A stretch of DNA of 64,000 bases from Clostridium intestinale DSM 6191 (lineage in GTDB: Bacteria > Bacillota > Clostridia > Clostridiales > Clostridiaceae), in NCBI RefSeq assembly GCF_900130055.1, contig NZ_FQXU01000003.1, positions 1 through 64,000 on the forward strand. The letters are read 5' to 3'. A program made the translations under genes and the position numbers. Numbering within the stretch: the first letter of the stretch is position 1; every line of letters begins with the position of its first letter. The notes under the pieces are model-generated. The model did no database searches, had not been told where the DNA came from, and saw nothing but the letters and a program-made list of their open reading frames with translations. This document shows positions 7,962-15,537 of the stretch, in pieces.

Positions 7962-8690
7962 ATGAAAAAAATCGCAGCATTTTTTGATATAGATGGTACA
8001 TTATATAGAGAAGGTTTAATAACAGAAGTATTTAAAAAAATGATAAAATATGAAATAATAGAATCAGAGAGATGGTACAAAGAAGTTAGGCCTAAATTCC
8101 TTAGCTGGGATAGAAGAGAAGGAGATTATGACTCTTATCTTCTAAAGATGATAGATATATATATGGAAGCAATAAAAGGTATAAATAGACACAATATTGA
8201 ATTTATTGCTAAAAGAGTTATTGAGCAAAAAGGAGATAGGGTTTATACTTTTTCTAGAGAGAGAATTAAATGGCATAAGGAACAAGGGCATGTTTTAGTT
8301 ACCGTATCAGGTTCACCTGTTGAGCTTGTAAGAGAAATGGCAATGAAATATGGTTTTGATGACTTTAAAGGCTCTATATATCTCTTAGATGAAAAGGAAA
8401 AATATACAGGTGAAGTAGTTCCTATGTGGGATTCTGTAAGTAAGCAGAAGGCTGTAGATGAAATTGTAGAAAAATATGATATAGATCTTGATCAAAGTTA
8501 TGCTTATGGAGATACATCAGGTGATTTTACAATGTTTAAGGCAGTTAAACATCCTTATTGCATTAATCCAACTAAAGAGCTATTAGATAAAGTTAGAGAG
8601 GAGGATAGCATTAGAGAAAAGATAAAGGTTGTTGTTGAAAGGAAAGACGTTACGTATAATTTAGATATAGACAACATTCAATATGTGTAA
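7962..8690 (+). CDS. HAD-IB family hydrolase (SerB-like phosphatase)
   Basis: A 242-residue haloacid dehalogenase phosphatase of subfamily IB. Motif I is FFDIDGTLY (Asp9, Asp11), motif II is VTVSGSP, and motif IV is GDTSGDFTMF. The helical cap between motifs I and II holds the WYKEVRPKFLSWDR stretch. Relatives hydrolyse small phosphomonoesters such as phosphoserine, and the substrate here cannot be told. AGGAGGTAGGCT precedes the ATG. It is the first gene of a two-gene unit with the exonuclease-like gene at 8709, 18 bases downstream. Confidence 0.88.
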   Translation: MKKIAAFFDIDGTLYREGLITEVFKKMIKYEIIESERWYKEVRPKFLSWDRREGDYDSYLLKMIDIYMEAIKGINRHNIEFIAKRVIEQKGDRVYTFSRERIKWHKEQGHVLVTVSGSPVELVREMAMKYGFDDFKGSIYLLDEKEKYTGEVVPMWDSVSKQKAVDEIVEKYDIDLDQSYAYGDTSGDFTMFKAVKHPYCINPTKELLDKVREEDSIREKIKVVVERKDVTYNLDIDNIQYV

Positions 8691-8708
8691 AAGAAAGAGT
8701 GAGCGCTA

Positions 8709-9467
8709 GTGATAATAAGGGAAAATACTATTAGGATTGATGAGCCTACTAAAGAAAATATGTTGGAGGCTCAAGACGACTTATCCTTTGAAGATGCTGT
8801 GTTTTTTGATTTAGAGCATTATGTTTATAAGAAACCTAAATGTGTTGGCGTATTTGGCGCTTGTTATTTCTCTCCTGTAAATTCAGAAATAAAAGTCACT
8901 CAATATATGATTGAAAATAGAGAAGAAGTCAAGGATATTTTAATTCTGGCTAAAAGATACCTAGAGGATATTTGTGAAAATGAAGGCAAGAGCTCTATAG
9001 TTACTTTTTCAGGTAATAATGACTTTACAGTAATTAATTACTTATTTAATAAATACAAAGTGGATTTTTCTTTTGATGAACACTTTAAATCTGTTGATCT
9101 ACAAAAAGAATATGAAAAAGTGAAAAAAGAAAGTATTGGATTAAAAAATTTAGAGAAATTATTCAATATTGAAAGAGAACATGGAGACCTTATCTCTGGA
9201 GCAAATCTAGCTAAAACTTTTCACAAAGTCCTAAAGGATAAAGACTACATATTTAGAATGCCTAAGGAAAAGATAGAAAAGATATTAGTTTATAATGAGG
9301 CGGATGTAGTTAATCTATTTCATATATATAAAGATTGGAAACAATATATGATAGTAGAAAAAGAAGAAGAGGAAATCGAAGAAGTAGAAGATATAGAAGA
9401 TGTAGAAGAGATTGAGAAAATAGAGGAAGAATTTCAGGAGGAAATAAAAGAGAGCTGTACAATTTAG
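8709..9467 (+). CDS. YprB-like exonuclease paralogue with acidic tail
   Basis: This 252-residue protein repeats the layout of the 4814-5605 product: VFFDLEH with Asp34 and Glu36, FSGNNDFTV in place of the second motif, and YNEADVVNLFHIY as the third. The residues 213-245 are almost all Glu, Asp, Ile and Val in an EEIEEVEDIEDVEE-type run, an unusual acidic tail. The start is GTG 8709. Key acidic positions are kept, so nuclease activity is possible. Target unknown. Confidence 0.7.
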   Translation: MIIRENTIRIDEPTKENMLEAQDDLSFEDAVFFDLEHYVYKKPKCVGVFGACYFSPVNSEIKVTQYMIENREEVKDILILAKRYLEDICENEGKSSIVTFSGNNDFTVINYLFNKYKVDFSFDEHFKSVDLQKEYEKVKKESIGLKNLEKLFNIEREHGDLISGANLAKTFHKVLKDKDYIFRMPKEKIEKILVYNEADVVNLFHIYKDWKQYMIVEKEEEEIEEVEDIEDVEEIEKIEEEFQEEIKESCTI

Positions 9468-9481
9468 TGCAACTCTCTTTT
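9446..9481. terminator. bidirectional terminator
   Basis: AAAAGAGAG (9446-9454) and CTCTCTTTT (9473-9481) pair around an 18-base loop. It overlaps the last codons of the exonuclease-like gene and also serves the convergent metallo-hydrolase gene. Confidence 0.75.
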
Positions 9482-9486
9482 ATTAT

Positions 9487-10344
9487 TTACTGTTTTTTTA
9501 TGTTAGTTCCATCTGAAACAAGAACTATTGTACCATCTAAATCAGTTCTATAATATTTAACCTTACTATCTTCTAAAGCTTTTATAGTTTCTTTATGGGG
9601 ATGACCATACTTGTTGTTTTTACCACAAGATATAATTGCTATACTTGGATTAACTGCCTTTAGGAAATCCTTAGAAGTAGATGTGGAGCTTCCATGATGA
9701 CCAACCTTTAGAACATCGGATTCTAAATTGTATCCTTTTTTTAATGTTTCTTTTTCAGACAGTTTTTCTGCATCTCCGGTAAATAACATAGAATTATTAC
9801 CATAGGTTAATTTAATTATAGGCGAATAGTTATTAGCATCTTCATAGCTATCACTATTTGGTGCAAAAACCTCTAACTGGACATCAGAATCAAAATCTAT
9901 AGTTGATCCAGCTTTTAAAGGTTTGATTTTTAAGTCTTTATTTTTTAGTTCTCTAATCATGCTTTCAAAAGCTTTAGTTGTAGAGGTAGCTTTTGGAGCA
10001 TAAAAATTAGTGATTGAATATTTTTTTATAACTTCATCCATATTTCCAATATGGTCTTCATCTGGATGAGTTGCTATTACAGCATCAAATTTTTTTATAT
10101 TTAATTTTTTTAAGTAATCTAAAAATTTGTCTTCAGCTTTTTGTGTAGATGAGTCAATAAGCATGTTTTTATCTTTATATTGTATAAGTATTGCATCTCC
10201 TTGATCTACATCTATAAAATGCACCTTAACCATATTTGATATTTCTGAATCAGATTTATCAATAGAGGCTAAGTCACAAGAAAATAGAAAGGAAGATAGT
10301 AGTATTAAAAAAGCCATTAATATATTAATAGATATTTTTTTCAT
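9487..10344 (-). CDS. ComEC/Rec2-like metallo-beta-lactamase-fold lipoprotein
   Basis: This 285-residue protein opens with a lysine-start hydrophobic signal ending in a lipobox-like LFSC (about residues 20-23). The mature part is an MBL fold of the ComEC/Rec2 type: VHFIDVDQGDAILIQ, the metal motif THPDEDHIGN, TGDAEK, VGHHGSSTST and a late GHPHKET. Such stand-alone domains are probably extracellular phosphodiesterases or nucleases, attached here to the membrane by lipid. No competence genes are next to it. A second, related hydrolase is at 18066-18881. Confidence 0.85.
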   Translation of the reverse strand: MKKISINILMAFLILLSSFLFSCDLASIDKSDSEISNMVKVHFIDVDQGDAILIQYKDKNMLIDSSTQKAEDKFLDYLKKLNIKKFDAVIATHPDEDHIGNMDEVIKKYSITNFYAPKATSTTKAFESMIRELKNKDLKIKPLKAGSTIDFDSDVQLEVFAPNSDSYEDANNYSPIIKLTYGNNSMLFTGDAEKLSEKETLKKGYNLESDVLKVGHHGSSTSTSKDFLKAVNPSIAIISCGKNNKYGHPHKETIKALEDSKVKYYRTDLDGTIVLVSDGTNIKKQ

Positions 10345-10415
10345 AAGTTACTCCTTTTAATAAATTACTCCCTACAGTGTACCACTTTATGCTAATTAAG
10401 AAAAGTTATTAATAC

Positions 10416-10444
10416 TTGAACTTTCTATAAGGGGTAAGTATAAT
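10416..10444 (+). promoter_or_regulatory. promoter of plsC
   Basis: TTGAAC (10416-10421) and TATAAT (10439-10444) are 17 bp apart, about 30 bases upstream of the plsC start. Confidence 0.7.
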
Positions 10445-10474
10445 TAAGAAGATGATTTTGAGGTGGTGTTATAA

Positions 10475-11197
10475 ATGAAGTTAATTTTTATGTTAATTTC
10501 TTATGGGATTTATATGATTGGCCTAAGAATTAAGGGAAGTATATATAAAATTTTAAAGAAATTTTCAACTAAGGAAAAAGCAGAAGCATATAGAGATAGA
10601 GTTGTTTTTAACTGGGCTAATTTTACTATTAAAATAATAGGACTTAAAGTAAATGTAGTTGGAAGAGAAAACATACCTAAGGAAGCCTGCGTTTTTATAT
10701 CAAACCATCAGAGTATTTTAGATATTCCAGTGCTTTTTTACGGAGCTCATAGAGTTATGGGATTTATAGCTAAAAAGGAACTACTTAAGGTACCTGTAAT
10801 TGGTTATTGGTTAAAGGTTGCTCATTGTGTACCTATTGATAGGGAAAATGTTAGAGAGGCTATTAAGGTAATACAAATAGGGTCTGAAAACTTATTAAAG
10901 GGAGACTCTATGGGAATATTTCCAGAAGGGACTAGAGCAAAAGATGGAATTATGAAACCTTTAAAGAAGGGAAGTTTAAAGCTAGCAACAAAAGCTAAAG
11001 CACCTATAGTTCCAGTTACTATAAATGGTACCTATAAAGCTTATGAATTAAACAAAAAAATTCAAAGTGCAGAAGTAACAATTATTTTTGATAAGCCTAT
11101 ATATACGGATAATATAAGTAGGGAAGAAGAAAGAGAGCTGCATACTAAGGTTCAAGATGTTATAATGAAAAATTTAGAGAAATTGCAAAAAGAGTAG
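10475..11197 (+). CDS. plsC: 1-acyl-sn-glycerol-3-phosphate acyltransferase
   Basis: This 240-residue membrane-associated enzyme adds the second acyl chain to lysophosphatidic acid to make phosphatidic acid. It has an N-terminal hydrophobic segment and the acyltransferase blocks NHQSILD (HX4D catalytic pair), VPIDRENVREA, FPEGTRAKDG and PIVPVTINGTY. Length and motif order fit PlsC. GAGGTGG lies upstream of the ATG. It is a single-gene unit with its own promoter and terminator. Confidence 0.93.
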   Translation: MKLIFMLISYGIYMIGLRIKGSIYKILKKFSTKEKAEAYRDRVVFNWANFTIKIIGLKVNVVGRENIPKEACVFISNHQSILDIPVLFYGAHRVMGFIAKKELLKVPVIGYWLKVAHCVPIDRENVREAIKVIQIGSENLLKGDSMGIFPEGTRAKDGIMKPLKKGSLKLATKAKAPIVPVTINGTYKAYELNKKIQSAEVTIIFDKPIYTDNISREEERELHTKVQDVIMKNLEKLQKE

Positions 11198-11216
11198 ATT
11201 AGTCTACTCTTTTTTT
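11191..11216 (+). terminator. terminator of plsC
   Basis: AGAGTAGA / TCTACTCT with a TTAG loop and a T run to 11216. The stem begins within the last codons. Confidence 0.85.
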
Positions 11217-11258
11217 GTTAGAATTTTGTTACTTGTAAGAAAATTGAAAAAACATTTA

Positions 11259-11286
11259 ACAAAAATTGCAATTTTTGTGTTATAAT
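11259..11286 (+). promoter_or_regulatory. 20-bp perfect palindrome beside a -10 box
   Basis: ACAAAAATTGCAATTTTTGT (11259-11278) is its own reverse complement, and TATAAT follows at 11281-11286. The palindrome covers the spacer and the -35 position of a promoter for the gene at 11359. This looks like an operator for a dimeric repressor; the protein is not identified. Confidence 0.55.
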
Positions 11287-11358
11287 TTTATGGTAATCCA
11301 ATATTGAAATAAAAAATGAAATATTTATGTTGAGAATAATTCAGAATGGGGGATTGTT

Positions 11359-13122
11359 ATGCGCAAAGAGTTTTCCTTAAGTAATGACAAAGCAACTATT
11401 AATTTCACAGCTAAGTATTGCGACAACTATGAAACTCTTTTAGAAAGTGACGGTTTTAAAAGAGTATTAGAAACATTTTTATTAAAGTCTAAGAAAAAAT
11501 ATTCTCATAGTTACAGGTTTTTAGTAGAAGGTTTAAAATCAGAGGATTTAGACTTTATAAGAATGGAAGTAACTAATATATTTAAAGTTCTAACAGTAAT
11601 GAGTTTAGAAGAAATAGTAAAGATAAAAGATAACTATAAGGAACTTTTAATAAATAAGGATGAATTTGTTAATTTTATTGAAAACTTATATCTTTTTTGG
11701 CGAAGGTTAGAAAGATACACTATAATTTATGCAAATAGAGTTAAAACAGGTTTAGCAGCAGTTAGTTTTACGGAAATTAATTCTCAATTTACAAAATTGA
11801 TATTGAGACTTTATAGAAAAATAGAAAAAAACATAATTGGATTTAATCCTAATGTATTTAGACAACTAAGTGCAGGTGCTAATGCAAGTTTAATGCTTAC
11901 TAGCATTAATTGGGACGTGCCAGAAGAGTATAGGGCATTAGAAAAGATACCATTTATAGATACAATCTTATTATCTACACCATTTATAACATATCCCAAA
12001 AAGAATACAAGAGATGGTATGTTTAGTGAAGTAAAATACAATCCATTAGAAAATGGAACAATAAATAAAGATCATTGGTTTTGTTATCCTGCTAAAATTG
12101 GCGAGTTAATGGCATTTCTATATTTTCATAGAGATTTTATGGAACATGGTATAACTTTATGCAATTTGTTTGAACTAGCAAGAGAAGAAGAGTATAGAGG
12201 TAAGAAACCAGACATAATATATGTTTTTGGTGCTAGAGAATCTGGTGAAGAAATTAAAACAGTATTTTATGATGATGAAAAGAATGATATCATGCTTGGA
12301 TATGTAAGCCATTCAGAAGATATAGACTACTTTGGTTATATGAAAAAGATGAGCCTTACACTTCATAATCTTATAATGATAAAGAGAGGTTTTTTACCTA
12401 TACATGGAGCTATGGTTAATATAGTATTAAAGAATGGAAAAGAAGCAAACGTTATAATTATGGGGGATTCAGGTGCAGGAAAATCAGAAAGCTTAGAGGC
12501 ATTTAGAACCTTAAGTGAAGAACATATTTCCGATATGACTATAGTATTTGATGATATGGGGACTATTAAAGAAAAAGATGGCAAGATTTATGGGTATGGA
12601 ACTGAGATAGGTGCTTTTGTAAGATTAGATGACTTAGATCAGGGGTATGCCTTTAAGGAAATGGATAGAAGTATATTTATGAACCCAGATAAGATTAATG
12701 CTAGATTAGTTATGCCTGTAGCCTCTTATAAAGAGATAATGAAGGGCTATAAGGTAGACTTATTTTTGTATGCAAATAACTATGATAATGTAGAAGAGGG
12801 TGAAAATTCTATTCAATACTTCAGCTCACCTAAGGAGGCAATAAAGGTATTTAAAGCTGGAGCTAGAATGGCTAAAGGAACTACTACAGAAAAAGGATTA
12901 GTAGAATCGTATTTTGCAAATCCATTTGGACCAGCTCAAAAGCAAAAAGAGTGTGATATTTTATTAGATAAATATTTTAATAACTTATATAAAGCAGAAG
13001 CTAAGGTTGGGCAAATGAAAACATGTTTAGCAATACAAGGCTTAGAGAAAGAAGGCCCAAGAAAAGCTGCTTTAGAACTGTTTAAAATAATTTCAAATGA
13101 GTTAAACACCTCTGAATTATAG
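11359..13122 (+). CDS. PEPCK/HPr-kinase-like P-loop protein
   Basis: A 587-residue protein found in clostridia and often labelled phosphoenolpyruvate carboxykinase-like. A P-loop IIMGDSGAGKSES lies near residues 368-380 and a Walker-B-like IVFDDMG about 30 residues later. This resembles HPr kinase (GDSGxGKSE) as well as PEPCK. The first 350 residues have no motif I can assign. Later, MAKGTTTEKGLVESYFANPFGP is conserved-looking. It probably transfers phosphate or acts on a carboxylic acid; I would not name a reaction. It is a lone gene, with a palindrome over its promoter and a strong terminator. Confidence 0.6.
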   Translation: MRKEFSLSNDKATINFTAKYCDNYETLLESDGFKRVLETFLLKSKKKYSHSYRFLVEGLKSEDLDFIRMEVTNIFKVLTVMSLEEIVKIKDNYKELLINKDEFVNFIENLYLFWRRLERYTIIYANRVKTGLAAVSFTEINSQFTKLILRLYRKIEKNIIGFNPNVFRQLSAGANASLMLTSINWDVPEEYRALEKIPFIDTILLSTPFITYPKKNTRDGMFSEVKYNPLENGTINKDHWFCYPAKIGELMAFLYFHRDFMEHGITLCNLFELAREEEYRGKKPDIIYVFGARESGEEIKTVFYDDEKNDIMLGYVSHSEDIDYFGYMKKMSLTLHNLIMIKRGFLPIHGAMVNIVLKNGKEANVIIMGDSGAGKSESLEAFRTLSEEHISDMTIVFDDMGTIKEKDGKIYGYGTEIGAFVRLDDLDQGYAFKEMDRSIFMNPDKINARLVMPVASYKEIMKGYKVDLFLYANNYDNVEEGENSIQYFSSPKEAIKVFKAGARMAKGTTTEKGLVESYFANPFGPAQKQKECDILLDKYFNNLYKAEAKVGQMKTCLAIQGLEKEGPRKAALELFKIISNELNTSEL

Positions 13123-13169
13123 AAGATTTTATGGAAATTCTTAATTAAAGTTACTAGAGAGTAAAGCTA

Positions 13170-13203
13170 AAAGCTATCACGAAATGTGATAGCTTTAATT
13201 TTT
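13170..13203. terminator. bidirectional terminator
   Basis: AAAGCTATCAC (13170-13180) and GTGATAGCTTT (13186-13196) form an 11-bp stem with a GAAAT loop and a T-rich tail. It overlaps the end of the convergent gene at 13195. Confidence 0.85.
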
Positions 13204-13998
13204 TAATGAATTTATTTTATTCTTTATTTCAGTTAATATAGAATCGAACTTTTTAGATTTTATATTTGGAAAGGCATTTATTAATCTTCTGTGATTTAGG
13301 TTAATATTGTTAAGTGAATTTTCATATTTACTTTTTAGATCCTTAAGATTTTGTTCGATATTTTGAGCCGCATCCATGGCTATTTCTTTAGTTGTACTAA
13401 ACAAATATTCATATCTATCTTTAATTTCAGCTGATATATTATTTAAACTATTAAATAGGCTATTTAGCCTAATTAAAGATGATAAGGTGAAAAATACATC
13501 AGTTAAAAAATATATAAGAATTAAATAGGCTATAGGGGTTAATACAACATCCGGAACTAAGTTAACTAAAGATGCTATTAATGGGTGAATTACTTTTATT
13601 ATAAATACAACAGCCACTCCCCATAGTAGAGAAAAACTTAAACATATTCTTCCTTTAATATTAAAAGCATTGTCACTATAGTCCCACCATCTTGAATTAA
13701 AGAATGTTTCAAGTATAAAGCCTGTAATATATTCTACTAAAGAAACTAAAATAGTTGCAAAAATATATAATAGAATAATGTTATCATTAAAACGCTCTAA
13801 AGATATTATAGCTAATACAATTCCTGTACCATATATTGGACAAAAGGGACCATACAAAAACCCTCTATTAACAAAAAATCCTCTAACTTTATATGCATAA
13901 CATACCTCTGTTAACCAACCTAATAAGGAGTAAATAAAGAAATAAAGAAATAATTCATAGATATTAGTATTAGATATAGCTGATAAGATATAAATCAC
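13195..13998 (-). CDS. CmpB-like multi-pass membrane protein (putative ABC-transporter type IV)
   Basis: This 267-residue protein has about five transmembrane helices in residues 10-180 and a coiled, charged C-terminal tail. YSLLGWLTEVCYA, RGFLYGPFCPIYG and WWDYSDNAFNIKGRICL are the signature of PF06541 (ABC_trans_CmpB), of unknown function; no ABC ATPase is adjacent. The start is unclear: the frame's GTG at 13998 is fused to the ribosome site AAAGGAGTG, and the next well-spaced codons are ATT or ATC, so a rare start codon or a very close site must be used. Confidence 0.8.
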   Translation of the reverse strand: MIYILSAISNTNIYELFLYFFIYSLLGWLTEVCYAYKVRGFFVNRGFLYGPFCPIYGTGIVLAIISLERFNDNIILLYIFATILVSLVEYITGFILETFFNSRWWDYSDNAFNIKGRICLSFSLLWGVAVVFIIKVIHPLIASLVNLVPDVVLTPIAYLILIYFLTDVFFTLSSLIRLNSLFNSLNNISAEIKDRYEYLFSTTKEIAMDAAQNIEQNLKDLKSKYENSLNNINLNHRRLINAFPNIKSKKFDSILTEIKNKINSLKN

Positions 13999-14100
13999 TC
14001 CTTTCGAACATTAACTATAGTATATTATACAATAATTACATAGATATGAACAATTTAAAAGTAAATATATAAATTTCATCAAAATTAATGTTTTTTTAAC

Positions 14101-14138
14101 ATAAATAACTCTCTTTCCGAAGAAAGAGAGTTATTTAT
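14101..14138. terminator. strong bidirectional terminator
   Basis: A 17-bp perfect stem (14101-14117 with 14122-14138) closed by a CGAA tetraloop, ending four bases from the DUF378 stop on the minus strand. Confidence 0.85.
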
Positions 14139-14141
14139 AAA

Positions 14142-14348
14142 TTAATCGATTGAATTAGTTCTGTCTTTAGCGAAAAATGATATAGCATATAATCCACAAA
14201 TTCCAACTATAGCATATATCACTCTTGAAACTGCAGACATATTGCCAAATAGTGATGCTACTAGGTCAAAATTGAAGAAACCTATTAGTCCCCAGTTTAC
14301 AGCACCTATAATAACTAAGATAAGTGCTAGAGTATCTAATGTCTTCAT
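14142..14348 (-). CDS. DUF378 small membrane protein
   Basis: A 68-residue protein with two transmembrane helices and the family signature DTLALILVIIGAVNWGLIGFFNFDLVA, matching DUF378 (PF04070). Function is not known. AAAGGAG precedes the ATG. It is a single-gene unit between two terminators. Confidence 0.9.
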   Translation of the reverse strand: MKTLDTLALILVIIGAVNWGLIGFFNFDLVASLFGNMSAVSRVIYAIVGICGLYAISFFAKDRTNSID

Positions 14349-14428
14349 AAATACACACTCCTTTTTAATTATTTACAACTATTATTTTAACCACAAAAAA
14401 AATATATATGTATTTATGAAATAAAAAT

Positions 14429-14450
14429 AAGTCACCCATTAGGGTGACTT
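14429..14450 (-). terminator. terminator of the Lrp-type regulator gene
   Basis: AAGTCACCC / GGGTGACTT with a four-base loop; the minus strand continues into a T-rich run. Confidence 0.85.
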
Positions 14451-14454
14451 AAAA

Positions 14455-14922
14455 TTACAATTGAATATTTCTGTCAACTGGTTGAGAAAGTGATATTATA
14501 GTATCAGTTCTTTGAATACCAGTTACTGTGTTAATTTTATTCATAAGTAAATCTTGTAGATCTGATATGTTTTTGCAGATTACTTTTGCAAGTATAGAAT
14601 AATCTCCTGTAGTTAAATGTAGCTCCACAATTTCCTTTATTTTTGATAACTCATCAAAAACATAATTGAAAGATGAAGTTTTATCTACATATATACCAAC
14701 AAAACAACAAACATCATAGCTTAGTTTAGGTAAATTTAAAACTATTCTTGTTCCTCTGATTATACCTAGGTCTTCCATTTTTTTCATTCTAACGTGAATT
14801 GTTCCACCAGAAACATGACAAATTCTTGCTATCTCTAAATAAGGAGTTCTACAATCTTTAATTAATATGTCTAATATTTGTAAGTCTAAATCATCTAAGT
14901 TTGATAATTGATTCATAGACAT
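14455..14922 (-). CDS. Lrp/AsnC-family transcriptional regulator
   Basis: A 155-residue regulator with an N-terminal AsnC-type winged helix (LDDLDLQILDILIKDCRTPYLEIARICHVSGGTIHVRMKKMEDLG in outline) and a C-terminal RAM/ACT-like ligand domain ending in IQRTDTIISLSQPV. These proteins form dimers and octamers that sense amino acids. I chose ATG 14922 because AGAGGTGATAAC precedes it; an in-frame ATG 45 bases upstream has no ribosome site. A pair of palindromes lies in the shared region with the divergent gene at 15163. Confidence 0.9.
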   Translation of the reverse strand: MSMNQLSNLDDLDLQILDILIKDCRTPYLEIARICHVSGGTIHVRMKKMEDLGIIRGTRIVLNLPKLSYDVCCFVGIYVDKTSSFNYVFDELSKIKEIVELHLTTGDYSILAKVICKNISDLQDLLMNKINTVTGIQRTDTIISLSQPVDRNIQL

Positions 14923-15060
14923 GTTATCACCTCTTAAGTTTGATATTTTACTTTTTAATTTTATCAAATTCTAATTAAAATTTCCACAAAATAATATAAA
15001 AATATAAAAAAATTTAAAAAAATTTTATTATATTATTAATTAATTACCTATATTTGAATA

Positions 15061-15099
15061 AATACTTGTATTAATATAACAATATTAAATACAAGTATT
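15061..15099. promoter_or_regulatory. paired operator-like palindromes (divergent control region)
   Basis: AATACTTGTATT (15061-15072) and AATACAAGTATT (15088-15099) are each palindromic around a 2-base centre, and are also inverted repeats of each other, with centres 27 bp apart. They sit between the divergent Lrp-type regulator and a membrane protein gene, so they may be its binding sites. The same sequence can also fold as one long A/T stem, but there is no T run after it, so it is not a terminator. Confidence 0.55.
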
Positions 15100-15162
15100 G
15101 AAAATGATTTAAATATAAACTAATATAATTATGTAGATAAAATTTTAGGGAGGAGTGAGGAA

Positions 15163-15513
15163 ATGGCTGGCATTTTGATTTTTATACTACAATTTCTAGT
15201 ATTAGGTGTTGTTATATTTGGAGTATTTACTTTATTAAGAAAATTTGTTTTTAGTAAGGTGAAAATAAATAAGTGGATTCCTTTAGCAATTGCAATTGTA
15301 TTATTTATAATTCAATTTTTTGTTCAAAGAATAAATGGATACGCTGGATTAGCTTTAACTGTATTTGTATTAATATTCTTTATGTGGTTTTTAGATGTTC
15401 ATCAAGGAATAGGCCCAAGCGGTAAACCTAAAGGAAAACAAATAGAGATAAGATCTAAGGCAAAACCAAATAGAGCTAAACAATTTTATAAAGATAAAGA
15501 AGATAAAAAATAA
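15163..15513 (+). CDS. small membrane protein of unknown function
   Basis: A 116-residue protein with three predicted transmembrane helices (about residues 3-24, 40-58 and 62-80), followed by a basic tail rich in Lys and Arg (KPKGKQIEIRSKAKPNRAKQ). I do not recognise a family. AGGGAGGAGTGAGG precedes the ATG. It is divergent from the Lrp-type regulator and may be its target. Confidence 0.7.
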   Translation: MAGILIFILQFLVLGVVIFGVFTLLRKFVFSKVKINKWIPLAIAIVLFIIQFFVQRINGYAGLALTVFVLIFFMWFLDVHQGIGPSGKPKGKQIEIRSKAKPNRAKQFYKDKEDKK

Positions 15514-15537
15514 AAGCTCAATTGAGCTTTTATTTTT
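15512..15537. terminator. bidirectional terminator
   Basis: AAAAGCTC AATT GAGCTTTT (15512-15531) with a T-rich tail; it overlaps the ends of the two convergent genes. Confidence 0.8.

Noticed and set aside
15061-15099. Long A/T hairpin as a terminator
   Set aside because: No T run follows on either strand and both flanking genes start, not end, here.
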